Notes: generated by a model not told the origin, from the letters alone. A stretch of 64,000 bases of DNA from Alicyclobacillus sp. ALC3 (GCF_028751195.1 NZ_CP066784.1:4872175-4936174), one strand, 5' to 3'; counted from the stretch's first letter, positions 7,617-16,925 are shown. A program made the numbers and translations.

Positions 7617-8930
7617 ATGGGAATTCCAGTCGTCGCGATCGTTGGACGAGCCAACGTAGGGAAGTCAACGCTGTTTAATCGCCTGATTGGTGATCGGGTG
7701 TCGATCGTCGAGGACCGTCCTGGCGTAACTCGGGACCGCATTTACGCGCGTTCTGATTGGAACGGTCGTGCGTTTCACCTGATTGACACAGGCGGTATCG
7801 AACTCGATGAATCAGATGAGATGGTGAATTTAATTCGCGTGCAAGTTGAACTAGCTATTGATGAAGCTGATGTCATCGTCTTTCTGACCGATGGACGACA
7901 GGGGTTGACTGACACAGACCGGCACGTGGCGGACCTTTTACGTAAATCCCACAAAGCGGTCATCCTAGCTGTGAATAAACTTGACCACCCAAATCACCAT
8001 GCTTTAGCCTACGAATTTTACGAGCTTGGGTTTGCAGAAGCGATTGTCCTCTCCGCCGAGCACGGCACGGGGACAGGTGATTTGTTGGACGCCGTGACGG
8101 CAAACTTTGAGCCGGAGACGACAGACGAAGAGGACGAGGACGCCATTCGTATCGCCCTCATCGGTCGCCCCAATGTCGGTAAATCTTCGCTGGTCAATGC
8201 CCTGCTTGGGGAATCTCGAGTACTAGTCAGCCCCAAGGCGGGCACAACTCGCGATGCGATTGACACGCCAATTATGGTGGATGGGCAAAAGTTTATATTG
8301 ATTGACACAGCTGGGCTCAGACGGCGCGGTAAGGTGTATGAAGAAATTGAGCGCTACAGCGTACTGCGCGCAATGAGAGCGATTGAACGTGCTGATGTTG
8401 CATTTGTAGTGATCGACGGAGCCGCCGGGATCGCAGAACAGGACAAGCGCGTCGCCGGCTACGCGATTGACGCCGGACGCGCCGTCGCGTTTCTGGTCAA
8501 TAAGTGGGATGCTGTTGAGAAGACCGATAAATCGACGCATCAGTTCGAACAACAACTGCGCGCCCAGTTTCCGTTCATGCGTTGGGCGCCCGTGCAGTTT
8601 GTCTCGGCGTTGACGAAGCAGCGGGTTCACAAGATTCTTCCGCTCGCAAGAGAAGTAGCTGAAATGCACGCCTTGCGTATTCCAACAGCCACACTCAACG
8701 CCGTGATCCAAGATGCCGTGACAGCTGTCCCACCGCCGTCCGACAAGGGGAAAAAATTGCGACTTTACTATGCCACACAGGTGTCTGTGAAACCGCCGAC
8801 TTTGGCTGTATTTGTGAACGATGTGGAATTGATGCACTTTTCTTATGAGCGCTACATAGAGAACCAGCTTCGCACAGCTTTTGGCTTTGAAGGCACACCA
8901 GTGCGATTGCTTGTGCGTCCCAGGTCATAG
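7617..8930 (+). CDS. der: Ribosome biogenesis GTPase Der (EngA)
   Basis: Der has two tandem GTPase domains and a C-terminal KH-like domain, and acts in 50S subunit assembly. The G1 motifs are GRANVGKST (about residue 9) and GRPNVGKSS (about residue 183). NKLD and NKWD G4 motifs and DTGG and DTAG G3 motifs are also visible. The 437-residue length is standard. It begins 5 bp after the DUF512 gene and is followed by plsY and gpsA, as in Bacillus. Confidence 0.97.
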   Translation: MGIPVVAIVGRANVGKSTLFNRLIGDRVSIVEDRPGVTRDRIYARSDWNGRAFHLIDTGGIELDESDEMVNLIRVQVELAIDEADVIVFLTDGRQGLTDTDRHVADLLRKSHKAVILAVNKLDHPNHHALAYEFYELGFAEAIVLSAEHGTGTGDLLDAVTANFEPETTDEEDEDAIRIALIGRPNVGKSSLVNALLGESRVLVSPKAGTTRDAIDTPIMVDGQKFILIDTAGLRRRGKVYEEIERYSVLRAMRAIERADVAFVVIDGAAGIAEQDKRVAGYAIDAGRAVAFLVNKWDAVEKTDKSTHQFEQQLRAQFPFMRWAPVQFVSALTKQRVHKILPLAREVAEMHALRIPTATLNAVIQDAVTAVPPPSDKGKKLRLYYATQVSVKPPTLAVFVNDVELMHFSYERYIENQLRTAFGFEGTPVRLLVRPRS

Positions 8931-8947
8931 CTTGGGGGAGGATTGAA

Positions 8948-9550
8948 ATGTACATTCTTCTGAGTATACTCCTGGCATATTTACTTGGCTCTATATCGAC
9001 GAGTACTCTCATTACTCGCTGGCGTGCAAAAATTGACATCCGCGATGTCGGTAGTGGAAACGCCGGAGCAACGAATACCCTGCGCGTCCTCGGTGTACGC
9101 TGGGGACTGGTAGTTCTCGCACTCGATGCCTGTAAAGGTGTACTCGCGACGCTCCTAGCTATGGCCATGGTTCACCACCAGCCGTTGGTGTGGTTTGTCG
9201 CGGGGCTCGCCGTCGTGGTAGGCCACAATTGGCCAGTGTTCTTTGGCTTTCGCGGTGGCAAAGGAATCGCCACGACAATTGGCGTGTATTTGGTTTTACT
9301 CCCGATCCCGGCTCTTGTAGCAGGGGTAATTGCCATCCTGTTGATCGCAGTAACCCGCTATGTGTCGCTCGGTGCCCTGTCGTTTGTAATCCTTACTCCA
9401 GTGTTCTGTATCGCGTTCGGAAGGCCTGTCACGTTGATCCTGTTCGCTGTCCTCATTGCTGCTCTGTCTGTCTACCGGCACCGTCAAAACATCGTGAGAC
9501 TCGTTCGCGGTCAGGAACACCGCGTCTTTAGTCGCCACCATGAGTTGTAA
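8948..9550 (+). CDS. plsY: Glycerol-3-phosphate acyltransferase PlsY
   Basis: PlsY is a membrane enzyme that transfers acyl from acyl-phosphate to glycerol-3-phosphate, the first step of phospholipid synthesis. The protein is 200 residues with about five transmembrane helices. Conserved PlsY motifs seen are GSGNAGATN at about residues 37-45, GHNWPVF in the middle and GGKG just after. GGGGGAGG lies before ATG 8948. Confidence 0.95.
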   Translation: MYILLSILLAYLLGSISTSTLITRWRAKIDIRDVGSGNAGATNTLRVLGVRWGLVVLALDACKGVLATLLAMAMVHHQPLVWFVAGLAVVVGHNWPVFFGFRGGKGIATTIGVYLVLLPIPALVAGVIAILLIAVTRYVSLGALSFVILTPVFCIAFGRPVTLILFAVLIAALSVYRHRQNIVRLVRGQEHRVFSRHHEL

Positions 9551-9588
9551 AACTACATAAGCGTTGCCGATAAGCGGAGGGATGTCCG

Positions 9589-10629
9589 ATGAAAGTAGCC
9601 ATTTACGGAGCGGGCAGTTGGGGTACTGCCCTTGCCAGTGTGTTCGCCGCGAACGGGCATGACACTGTTTTGTGGGCGCGAAGCGACACCGTGTGCGACG
9701 AGATTAATGAGCGCCAAACAAATCACCGCTATCTTCCGGATGCCCAATTACCTGGTCATCTTAAGGCTACAGTGGACCTCGACGTGGCCAGTAAAGACGC
9801 AGAACTGTGCGTGCTGTGCGTTCCTTCCGCCGCCGTCAGTTCAATGGTCACGACCGTCGCGCCATTTCTGCCGCGGCACGCCCTCATTGGACATGCCGTA
9901 AAAGGCTTTGACGCCGCGAGCAAGCGGACGGTGAGTCAGGTTCTTCTTGACGCTGTGTTGGATGCGAAACAGCGTTTGTTTGTCATTGCAGGGCCGAGCC
10001 ACGCGGAAGAAGTTGTTGCGCGAATGCCAACGACTTTGGTGGTTGCAGGGTACGGCAGAGCAACTGCAGAGTCCGCGCAAGACGCACTGATGAATCAGTA
10101 CATGCGGGTGTACACGAACCCAGACGTGATTGGTGCAGAACTGGGAGGCGCTTTAAAGAACATCATTGCGCTATCCGTGGGGCTGGCCGATGGACTTGGT
10201 TTTGGCGATAACGCCAAAGCTGCGCTCATCACGCGAGGTCTGACCGAGATTGCCCGGCTTGGCGTCCGGATGGGCGCTTCTCTCCTCACATTTGCAGGTC
10301 TAGCTGGCATCGGTGACGTGTTTGTCACCTGTTCCAGCAGACACAGCAGAAACTTCCGAGCCGGTCGACTACTCGGGCAAGGTTATTCTCTGCCGGAGGC
10401 CTTAGACGCCGTAGGGATGGTGGTGGAAGGCGTCCCGACCACCCAAACGACGGTAACTCTGTCGAAAGACTACGGTGTTGAGATGCCTATCACGAATGCG
10501 CTGGCAAGCGTGCTGTTCGAAGGTCAAGACCCCGTAAAAGCAGTAGAACAGCTCATGGGGAGAGCGAGAAGCCACGAAATCGAAGAAGTCGCGAGTGCAG
10601 ATATTGCACCGAAGTGGGAAATCGATTAG
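9589..10629 (+). CDS. gpsA: NAD(P)H-dependent glycerol-3-phosphate dehydrogenase
   Basis: GpsA reduces dihydroxyacetone phosphate to glycerol-3-phosphate, the substrate of the upstream PlsY. The N-terminal Rossmann motif GAGSWGTALA starts at residue 7. The GPSHAEEV segment and the catalytic Lys region ALKNIIAL are present, as is the C-terminal GRARSHEIEE end. It is 346 residues long. GCGGAGGG precedes ATG 9589. Confidence 0.97.
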   Translation: MKVAIYGAGSWGTALASVFAANGHDTVLWARSDTVCDEINERQTNHRYLPDAQLPGHLKATVDLDVASKDAELCVLCVPSAAVSSMVTTVAPFLPRHALIGHAVKGFDAASKRTVSQVLLDAVLDAKQRLFVIAGPSHAEEVVARMPTTLVVAGYGRATAESAQDALMNQYMRVYTNPDVIGAELGGALKNIIALSVGLADGLGFGDNAKAALITRGLTEIARLGVRMGASLLTFAGLAGIGDVFVTCSSRHSRNFRAGRLLGQGYSLPEALDAVGMVVEGVPTTQTTVTLSKDYGVEMPITNALASVLFEGQDPVKAVEQLMGRARSHEIEEVASADIAPKWEID

Positions 10630-10678
10630 AAACTTTGCTACACTACAGTCAGTCGCAGCTGAAAGGAGATCGGATTTG

Positions 10679-11062
10679 ATGAGCGCAACACCAGAAGGGC
10701 TAAAGTACTCCAAAGAACATGAATGGGTCAGGGTAGAGGGTAACCAGGCTGTTATTGGCATCACAGACTTCGCGCAGGACGAGCTTGGTGACATTGTGTT
10801 TGTTGAACTACCGGGAGAGGGCGCAGAGTTACATGCAAATGAAACCTTCGGTACGGTTGAGTCCGTGAAGACGGTCTCTGACCTGTTTGCTCCTGTCACC
10901 GGTAAGGTTGTAAAAGTGAATGGTGCACTGGAAGACAACCCTGAACATGTGAACAGTAGCCCGTACGATGACGGCTGGATGGTGGTCGTTGAAATGTCAA
11001 ATCCGAGTGAACTCGAAGCTTTGCTTGATGCCAATGGGTACCGAGCGGAAACAGAAGCTTAA
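10679..11062 (+). CDS. gcvH: Glycine cleavage system H-type lipoyl carrier protein
   Basis: The 127-residue protein matches GcvH over its full length. The lipoyl-accepting Lys64 lies in the TVESVKTVS motif, and the SPYDDGW segment is near the end. GcvH carries the aminomethyl group in glycine cleavage. In Bacillales it is also the entry point for lipoate transfer to other complexes. ATG 10679 has AAAGGAGAT 8 bp upstream; an earlier in-frame start would overlap gpsA without a ribosome binding site. No other gcv gene is in the window, so the lipoyl-relay role is plausible. Confidence 0.94.
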   Translation: MSATPEGLKYSKEHEWVRVEGNQAVIGITDFAQDELGDIVFVELPGEGAELHANETFGTVESVKTVSDLFAPVTGKVVKVNGALEDNPEHVNSSPYDDGWMVVVEMSNPSELEALLDANGYRAETEA

Positions 11063-11086
11063 CAGACAACATGGAGTTGACTCCTT

Positions 11087-11118
11087 AAAGACCCTCCCCG
11101 GGATGGGAGGGTCTTTTT
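11087..11118 (+). terminator. Strong Rho-independent terminator after gcvH
   Basis: The 12-bp perfect stem AAAGACCCTCCC / GGGAGGGTCTTT has a 6-nt loop and is followed by a T-run ending at 11118. Confidence 0.95.
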
Positions 11119-11329
11119 CGTTCTAGTGTGTTTGCTCGGACATATACTTGAAGAGTGTCACAGACGGCTGTTCCTCCTTTGCATACCCCGGACTACCACG
11201 CATATACATGTACTGTCGTTTTCAGTTGGACAGTCATCTGGCCGTCGAGTCTATGGTGGTTGCCGGCTGGTCGGGGAGACACTGCAGGCGAAGTCCATCT
11301 GCGTCGGTCATTTTGAGGGAGGGAAAACC
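11119..11329 (+). promoter_or_regulatory. Upstream region of spoIVA
   Basis: The 211 bp between the gcvH terminator and spoIVA has no convincing gene, although the spoIVA frame stays open through it. A weak sigma-E-like pair is present: GCATAC near 11181 and CATATACA near 11201. This fits mother-cell expression of spoIVA, known in B. subtilis, but the match is imperfect. Confidence 0.3.
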
Positions 11330-12808
11330 GTGGAAAAGTTCGACGTATTCAAAGACATCGCGGAACGCACGGGAGGCGACATTTACCTCGGTGTTGTAGG
11401 GCCTGTGCGAACCGGAAAATCTACTTTTATCAAGAAATTTATGGAGCTCATTGTGCTTCCGAACATCAAGGACGAAGCAGACCGCGTCCGGGCAACGGAT
11501 GAACTTCCTCAAAGTGCTGCGGGTCGCACAATCATGACGACTGAGCCAAAGTTTATCCCGAACCAGGCGGTCGAGATTGAAGTCGCGGAAGGACTAGACG
11601 TAAACGTCCGGGTGGTAGACTGCGTCGGATATGCAGTTCGCGGGGCAAGGGGATATGAGGACGAGAGCGGTCCGCGAATGGTGACCACACCGTGGTTTGA
11701 CGACCCAATTCCATTCCAGGAAGCAGCAGAAATCGGAACTCGGAAGGTTATTGCCGACCACTCCACACTTGGTATTGTCGTTACGACGGACGGCAGCATT
11801 GCCGAAATTCCGCGTGAAGGATACGTGGACGCTGAAGAACGCGTGGTCGAGGAGTTAAAGGAACTCGGAAAGCCGTTCGTGATCGTCATCAACTCCACCA
11901 ACCCTGAACATCCACGGGCGCAAGATTTACGGACCGCCTTGGCCGAAAAATACGATGTCCCGTGCCTTGCAGTCTCGTGCACAACCCTGACGACGCACGA
12001 AATAAACGCCGTGCTGCGTGAAGCACTGTACGAGTTTCCTGTCAAGGAAGTCAACGTCAACCTTCCAAATTGGGTCATGGTACTGGACGATGAGCACTGG
12101 CTTCGCCAGGAGTTCCAGACTTGTGTCAGGGATACCATTCAGGACATCCGTCGCATCCGCGACATTGACCGTGTAGTCGCTAGTTTCTCCACCTATGAGT
12201 TCATCTCACAAGCCGGCCTGTCGCACATGGATATGGGTAAAGGCATCGCCATCATTGACCTAGGTGCGCCTGACAGCTTATACGACCAGGTTCTCACGGA
12301 AGTTGTTGGCGTTCAAATTACAGGCAGAGATCAACTTTTGCGCATGATGAAAGATTTCGTGCACGCGAAGCGCGAATACGACAAGGTGGCAGAGGCGCTG
12401 CGGATGGTAAAACTGACGGGTTACGGGGTTGCGCCGCCGGCCCTGGAAGAAATGACCCTCGACGAGCCGGAATTGATTCGCCAGGGTTCACGCTTTGGTG
12501 TTCGCTTGAAGGCCACTGCACCTTCGATTCACATGATCCGCGTGGATGTGGAGTCCGAGTTTGCACCCATCGTAGGAACCGAAAAGCAGTCTGAAGAGCT
12601 TGTGCGTTACCTGATGCAGGATTTTGAGAAGGACCCGCTGAAGATTTGGGAGAGCGACATCTTTGGCAAGTCACTGGCAGCGATTGTTCGCGAAGGAATC
12701 TCCGGCAAACTGTCACTGATGCCAGAGAACGCACAGTTCAAATTGAAAGAGACTCTACAGCGGATCATCAACGAGGGCAGCGGTGGACTCATCGCAATTA
12801 TCCTCTAG
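11330..12808 (+). CDS. spoIVA: Stage IV sporulation protein A (spore coat ATPase)
   Basis: SpoIVA polymerises on the forespore surface using ATP and forms the basement layer of the coat. The Walker A motif GPVRTGKST is near residue 23, and TTEPKFIPNQA and the DCVGYAV Walker B region follow. From GTG 11330 the product is 492 residues, the same length as B. subtilis SpoIVA. GAGGGAGGG lies 6-7 bp upstream, which decides this start over the longer open frame. SpoIVA is a clear marker of an endospore former. Confidence 0.98.
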   Translation: MEKFDVFKDIAERTGGDIYLGVVGPVRTGKSTFIKKFMELIVLPNIKDEADRVRATDELPQSAAGRTIMTTEPKFIPNQAVEIEVAEGLDVNVRVVDCVGYAVRGARGYEDESGPRMVTTPWFDDPIPFQEAAEIGTRKVIADHSTLGIVVTTDGSIAEIPREGYVDAEERVVEELKELGKPFVIVINSTNPEHPRAQDLRTALAEKYDVPCLAVSCTTLTTHEINAVLREALYEFPVKEVNVNLPNWVMVLDDEHWLRQEFQTCVRDTIQDIRRIRDIDRVVASFSTYEFISQAGLSHMDMGKGIAIIDLGAPDSLYDQVLTEVVGVQITGRDQLLRMMKDFVHAKREYDKVAEALRMVKLTGYGVAPPALEEMTLDEPELIRQGSRFGVRLKATAPSIHMIRVDVESEFAPIVGTEKQSEELVRYLMQDFEKDPLKIWESDIFGKSLAAIVREGISGKLSLMPENAQFKLKETLQRIINEGSGGLIAIIL

Positions 12809-12878
12809 CATTCACATTCACGTCGCAGCTAGAGTGACAGACTCGGAGATTACAGTTGCACAGCACGACTGACCGATT

Positions 12879-12902
12879 GGCGGCCTCCAGGGAGAGGCCG
12901 CC
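12879..12902 (+). terminator. Hairpin after spoIVA, probable terminator
   Basis: GGCGGCCTC at 12879-12887 pairs perfectly with GAGGCCGCC at 12894-12902. Only a weak T-rich tail follows, so termination may be inefficient. Confidence 0.6.
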
Positions 12903-13096
12903 CTTGATTACGTTAGACAGGCGGTACCGTTTATAGAAACCCTGCAGTCACGCAATCCGTTGCAAATTTACCGAGGTGATAAAAATCTCTTGGTGAAGGT
13001 ATAAAAGTCCGCATTCTGGAGACAACGGTAATAGAACTCACAGTTTCACAGAGACGCTCCCCTTGGCGGGTGAAGCAATCGAAAGAGGTGGCGACA

Positions 13097-13369
13097 GTGA
13101 ACAAGACAGAACTCGTACAGGCTGTTTCCGAGCGAGCAGAACTCTCGAAAAAAGAGGCGTCCGCAGCCGTGGATGCGGTGTTTGACGTGATTTCGGAGGC
13201 ACTCGGAAATGGTGAAAAGGTTCAATTGGTTGGTTTTGGCAACTTCGAAATCCGGGAACGGGCGGCCAGGTCAGGCCGTAATCCTCAGACTGGCGAAACG
13301 ATTGAAATTGCCGCCAGTAAAATCCCAGCGTTTCGAGCTGGAAAAACCCTCAGAGAAGGCATTCGGTAA
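13097..13369 (+). CDS. hbs: HU-family DNA-binding protein
   Basis: HU is a histone-like dimer that bends and compacts DNA. From GTG 13097 the product is 90 residues and begins with the usual Asn-Lys-Thr-Glu-Leu. The DNA-binding arm signature GFGNFEIRERAARSGRNP is visible. AAAGAGGTGG 6 bp upstream fixes the GTG start. The position between spoIVA and mtrB is as in B. subtilis. Confidence 0.97.
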   Translation: MNKTELVQAVSERAELSKKEASAAVDAVFDVISEALGNGEKVQLVGFGNFEIRERAARSGRNPQTGETIEIAASKIPAFRAGKTLREGIR

Positions 13370-13454
13370 TTTATAGGGCGCTCTCCTCAACTCCCGTCTT
13401 CGCGTTGCACTGCCGGTGGAATTCGTTTATAATGGCACATGCACGTAAGAATAG

Positions 13455-13531
13455 CGGGATGTAGCGCAGCCTGGTAGCGCGCTACCTTGGGGAGGTAGAG
13501 GTCCCGGGTTCAAATCCCGGCATTCCGACCA
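13455..13531 (+). tRNA. tRNA-Pro (anticodon GGG)
   Basis: The 77-nt cloverleaf has acceptor arm CGGGATG/CATTCCG with one G-U pair. The anticodon stem is CTACC/GGTAG around loop TTGGGGA, with anticodon GGG at 13489-13491. The T arm contains GTTCAAATC, and CCA is encoded at 13529-13531. Confidence 0.97.
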
Positions 13532-13533
13532 CG

Positions 13534-13560
13534 AAACCAGCGTGTTGCACGCTGGTTTTT
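13534..13560 (+). terminator. Terminator of the tRNA-Pro gene
   Basis: AAACCAGCGTG at 13534-13544, loop TTG, and CACGCTGGTTT form an 11-bp stem followed by a T-run. It lies directly after the tRNA CCA end. Confidence 0.92.
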
Positions 13561-13648
13561 CGTTCGAGCGGCTCTGTGATTAAGGCACTTCAAGCTGGCC
13601 TCCGGACGCAGAAAGTTCGAGGATGGAGAAGGACGGGGAGGAAGGGCG

Positions 13649-13882
13649 ATGGCGGATACTACTACCGTGCTAGGAGAGTACTTCATCATTCGAGCACTGG
13701 AGAACGGCGTACAAGTTATTGGTATGACACGCGGCAGCGAGACCAAGTTGCACCACACTGAGAAACTGGACCGCGGCGAGGTCATGATCGCGCAGTTCAC
13801 AGAACACACCTCAGCGATGAAAATTCGGGGGCGGGCCATCCTATACACCAAACACGGCACGATTCCCACCGTAGAAGATTAA
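13649..13882 (+). CDS. mtrB: Trp RNA-binding attenuation protein (TRAP)
   Basis: TRAP forms an 11-mer ring that binds tryptophan and wraps GAG/UAG-repeat RNA to repress trp genes. The 77-residue product matches MtrB over its length. It has TRGSETKLHH, GEVMIAQFTEHTSA and the RNA-contacting Lys and Arg in MKIRG. GGGGAGGAAGGG precedes ATG 13649. In B. subtilis mtrB follows folE, which is absent here; hepS follows directly as in Bacillus. No trp operon lies in the window. Confidence 0.95.
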   Translation: MADTTTVLGEYFIIRALENGVQVIGMTRGSETKLHHTEKLDRGEVMIAQFTEHTSAMKIRGRAILYTKHGTIPTVED

Positions 13883-13926
13883 CCAACGAGACGGAAACTC
13901 AGGGCACCGATGCGGCGGACTGCCTG

Positions 13927-13935
13927 TGCTATAAT
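13927..13935 (+). promoter_or_regulatory. Extended -10 promoter upstream of hepS
   Basis: TGC immediately precedes TATAAT at 13930-13935, a perfect extended -10. No good -35 lies 17 bp upstream. It is placed 46 bp before the hepS start. Confidence 0.5.
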
Positions 13936-13981
13936 GAGCGTGGTCAGGGGCGGTACGCGCAGGTCTGTAGAGGTGGAACAA

Positions 13982-14746
13982 GTGGCATGGAGGCAATCTG
14001 ACGGCATGAGCGAGGCGCAGCGACTTCACTTTGACGACGTGAATGCAAGCCTACAACAATATATGCATCACCCGTTTCTCGCTGCGAATCAGATTCAACA
14101 GGCAGCGAGCCGATTCCATTTTGGGGTATCGCGTGCCATCCTCGAAGCGGCAGGCGTTCCACTAGCGGAAGCCAAGGCTGTAGTCGAAGCCTTGTTGCTG
14201 TTGGCGCAAGGCTTGTCGATCCACGAAGACGTCAACCTGGTGTCAGAACGACGACGCCAACTGACTGTTCTCGCGGGTGACTACGACAGTAGTCGCTACT
14301 ATTGGCTGTTGGCACGAGTGGGTCGGCTGGACGTCGTTTCCCGTCTCAGCAGTGCCGTTTGTAAGATTAATGAGGCGAAGGTAACCTTGTTGCAAACATC
14401 TCGTTTGTCTATGCTGCCGGAACACTACATGGATCTGCGAGAGACCGTGGAAGGGGAACTTCTCTACGCATTGGCGCGACATTTCTTACCCGAGAACGTG
14501 GGGGAAGTAGACCGCCTTCGTCCTGTCGTGCGCGCCTATGTGGCCAATGAGGACTTTTATCGTGGCGGCGAACATCCGCATTTTAGCGCAAGACAGGTGT
14601 TTGAATGGCTATCGGCTGCGATTGTCCAATTCACAGGACCTGTCAGCTTCGTGCTCGAGCCTGTCGCCTCGTTTGTCGAAGAGTTCTTCGTACCTCTTCG
14701 CGACCGATTTGAAAGCCATACATACCTGGAGGGCAATCGGGGATGA
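13982..14746 (+). CDS. hepS: Heptaprenyl diphosphate synthase component I
   Basis: HepS is the small non-catalytic subunit of the two-component heptaprenyl diphosphate synthase that makes the menaquinone-7 side chain. The 254-residue product is all-helical and close to B. subtilis HepS (251). It lies in the standard hepS-menG-hepT order. GTG 13982 is chosen because AGAGGTGG ends 5 bp upstream; ATG 14006 is the alternative. The last 4 bp overlap menG (ATGA). Confidence 0.88.
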   Translation: MAWRQSDGMSEAQRLHFDDVNASLQQYMHHPFLAANQIQQAASRFHFGVSRAILEAAGVPLAEAKAVVEALLLLAQGLSIHEDVNLVSERRRQLTVLAGDYDSSRYYWLLARVGRLDVVSRLSSAVCKINEAKVTLLQTSRLSMLPEHYMDLRETVEGELLYALARHFLPENVGEVDRLRPVVRAYVANEDFYRGGEHPHFSARQVFEWLSAAIVQFTGPVSFVLEPVASFVEEFFVPLRDRFESHTYLEGNRG

Positions 14747-15465
14747 ACGCGCAACAGAACAAGGCGGCGTACGTCAATCAAGTCTTCTCACGCATTGCGA
14801 AGCGCTACGACCTGATGAACTCCCTGTTGTCTTTCCAACAGCATAAACGCTGGCGACGTTTTGCCATGAATCACATTCAGATTCAGCCCGGGCAAGATGC
14901 GCTCGATGTCGCTGCCGGAACTGGTGACTGGACATTTTCCTTAGCCGAGGCTGTTGGGTCGACAGGGCATGTTGACGGCATTGACTTCACGCGAGAAATG
15001 CTTGATGTTGCGGAAGTCAAACTCGTTGACCGACCGTCATTGCAGAACACGGTGCACTTCATCCACGGAGACGCCATGGCCCTGCCGTTCGCTGACAACA
15101 CCTATGACGTCGCGACGATTGGCTTCGCGTTGCGCAACGTGCCGGACATCCTGACTGTTCTTCGAGAAATGACGCGTGTCGTGAAACCAGGTGGACAAGT
15201 CGTATCCCTAGAGTTATCGAAACCTGAGTGGCCACCGTTTAGAAGCCTGTACTATTTCTATTTTTATCGCATCCTCCCGACAATCGGAGGGCTCGTAGCC
15301 GGTGCGAAGGAACAGTACGGTTGGTTGCCCGAATCGTTGACGAATTTCCCGGACCGTTTCGGTCTAGAAAGTTTGTTTTCGCAAGCAGGGCTTGTCGACA
15401 TCAAGAGTTACCCACTCACAGGCGGGATTGCGGCGCTACACATCGGCCGAAAGGTGGCGGACTGA
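14743..15465 (+). CDS. menG: Demethylmenaquinone methyltransferase
   Basis: MenG (UbiE family) transfers a methyl group from SAM to demethylmenaquinone in the last step of menaquinone synthesis. The 240-residue product has the family starts NQVFSRIAKRYDLMN and SAM motif I DVAAGTGDWT. Motif IGFALRNVPD and the ELSKPEWP segment are also visible. It is translationally coupled to hepS and sits between the two subunits of the prenyl synthase. Confidence 0.96.
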   Translation: MNAQQNKAAYVNQVFSRIAKRYDLMNSLLSFQQHKRWRRFAMNHIQIQPGQDALDVAAGTGDWTFSLAEAVGSTGHVDGIDFTREMLDVAEVKLVDRPSLQNTVHFIHGDAMALPFADNTYDVATIGFALRNVPDILTVLREMTRVVKPGGQVVSLELSKPEWPPFRSLYYFYFYRILPTIGGLVAGAKEQYGWLPESLTNFPDRFGLESLFSQAGLVDIKSYPLTGGIAALHIGRKVAD

Positions 15466-15472
15466 AACCGAG

Positions 15473-16438
15473 ATGGATATCCAGGCGGTGTTAGATCGCT
15501 ACCACAGTGATATGCAGGCCGTAGAAGCCCTGTTGAGCGAACAAGTGAAGGCCGATAATCTAGAGTTAACGCAAGCCAACGCAGAGTTATTAAACGCGGG
15601 CGGCAAACGGATCCGACCCTTGTTCGTGCTGATGTGCAGCCGTTTTGGAGACATGGATGCGGACTGGGTAGTTCCACTTGCAGCGGCAGTTGAAATGATT
15701 CACATGGCCACGTTGGTTCATGATGACGTGATTGATGACGCACAAACTCGACGTGGTCGACCGACTGTGCGTGCAAAGTGGGGCAACTTAGCGGCCATGT
15801 ACGCTGGAGACTACCTGCTTGGCCGCGCGCTCGGGTTGCTGACGCAAATTCCGAATCTGCAGATTCACCGTGAGATGTCTGATGCCATCGTGAGGATGTG
15901 CGAAGGGGAAATTGAGCAGATTGAGGACTTTTATAACTGGCGACAGTCCCTTCGACGCTATCTTCGACGCGTGGAACGCAAGACGGCACTACTCATTTCA
16001 GTCAGTTGCTCACTTGGTGCGGTGGCTGCTGGGGCAGCGCCGGAAAGTGTCCGCGTACTGCGCCGATTTGGCTACTACACAGGTATGGCCTTTCAGATCA
16101 CGGATGATGTTCTCGACTATGTCGCAGACGCGGATGTAGTCGGAAAGCCGGTAGGCGGCGATTTGCGCCAAGGAAACTTGACCCTTCCGGCGTTACACGC
16201 GGCACGCGAGTCTGCCGTAGGCGAGGTACTTCGGGCTACTGTTCAGCCGTCCATGCACGGTTCGGATATCGACCGAGCTTTGGAGTTAGTGCGGCGCTCT
16301 GACGGTCTGCCGTTTGCGCGCGATTTAGCTCGGCGCTACATGGAGAAAGCCATGGTGTTGCTTGAACAGTTGGAATCCGGACAATTGCGTACCGACTTGG
16401 CTAGCGTGGCGCAATTTGTCAACGCTCGAATGAGCTAA
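15473..16438 (+). CDS. hepT: Heptaprenyl diphosphate synthase component II
   Basis: HepT is the catalytic trans-prenyltransferase subunit. The first Asp-rich motif is in LVHDDVIDDAQTRRGRP (about residue 80) and the second is in QITDDVLDY (about residue 205). The chain-binding GGKRIRP segment is near residue 42. From ATG 15473 the product is 321 residues, a normal length. The start follows the menG stop by 7 bp. Confidence 0.95.
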   Translation: MDIQAVLDRYHSDMQAVEALLSEQVKADNLELTQANAELLNAGGKRIRPLFVLMCSRFGDMDADWVVPLAAAVEMIHMATLVHDDVIDDAQTRRGRPTVRAKWGNLAAMYAGDYLLGRALGLLTQIPNLQIHREMSDAIVRMCEGEIEQIEDFYNWRQSLRRYLRRVERKTALLISVSCSLGAVAAGAAPESVRVLRRFGYYTGMAFQITDDVLDYVADADVVGKPVGGDLRQGNLTLPALHAARESAVGEVLRATVQPSMHGSDIDRALELVRRSDGLPFARDLARRYMEKAMVLLEQLESGQLRTDLASVAQFVNARMS

Positions 16439-16468
16439 CTAACACATTCACAAGGAGTGTATTTAAAC

Positions 16469-16918
16469 ATGGCAGTGGAACAGACGTTTTTAATGGTGAA
16501 ACCTGATGGCGTTCAGCGCGGACTCGTGGGGGAAATCGTGCAGCGTTTTGAAAAAAAAGGCTTTCAACTACTCGGTGCAAAGCTCATGCAGGTTCCTACC
16601 CAATTGGCAGAACAACACTACGCTGAACACAAAGAGCGTCCGTTTTTCGGAGAATTAGTGCAGTTTATCACGTCTTCACCGGTTTTTGCTATGGTTTGGG
16701 AAGGCGAGGGAGTAATTGGAGTAGCTCGGAGCATGATGGGAAAAACCAATCCGGCTGACGCTGCACCAGGAACTATCCGCGGAGACTTCGCCCAGAGTAT
16801 CGGCATGAACATCGTCCACGGTTCGGACTCACCAGAAAGCGCAGCTCGCGAATTGTCTCTGTGGTTCCCGGACGGCTTTTCAAGCTACGACAAGACTGTC
16901 GACGTCTGGGTTCGGTAA
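16469..16918 (+). CDS. ndk: Nucleoside diphosphate kinase
   Basis: Ndk interconverts nucleoside di- and triphosphates through a phosphohistidine. His117 in NIVHGSDS is the active site, and the N-terminal LMVKPDGVQRG motif is intact. From ATG 16469 the product is 149 residues, the usual length. AGGAG is 11 bp upstream; an in-frame GTG at 16457 is too close to it. Confidence 0.97.
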   Translation: MAVEQTFLMVKPDGVQRGLVGEIVQRFEKKGFQLLGAKLMQVPTQLAEQHYAEHKERPFFGELVQFITSSPVFAMVWEGEGVIGVARSMMGKTNPADAAPGTIRGDFAQSIGMNIVHGSDSPESAARELSLWFPDGFSSYDKTVDVWVR

Positions 16919-16925
16919 CGTCATC

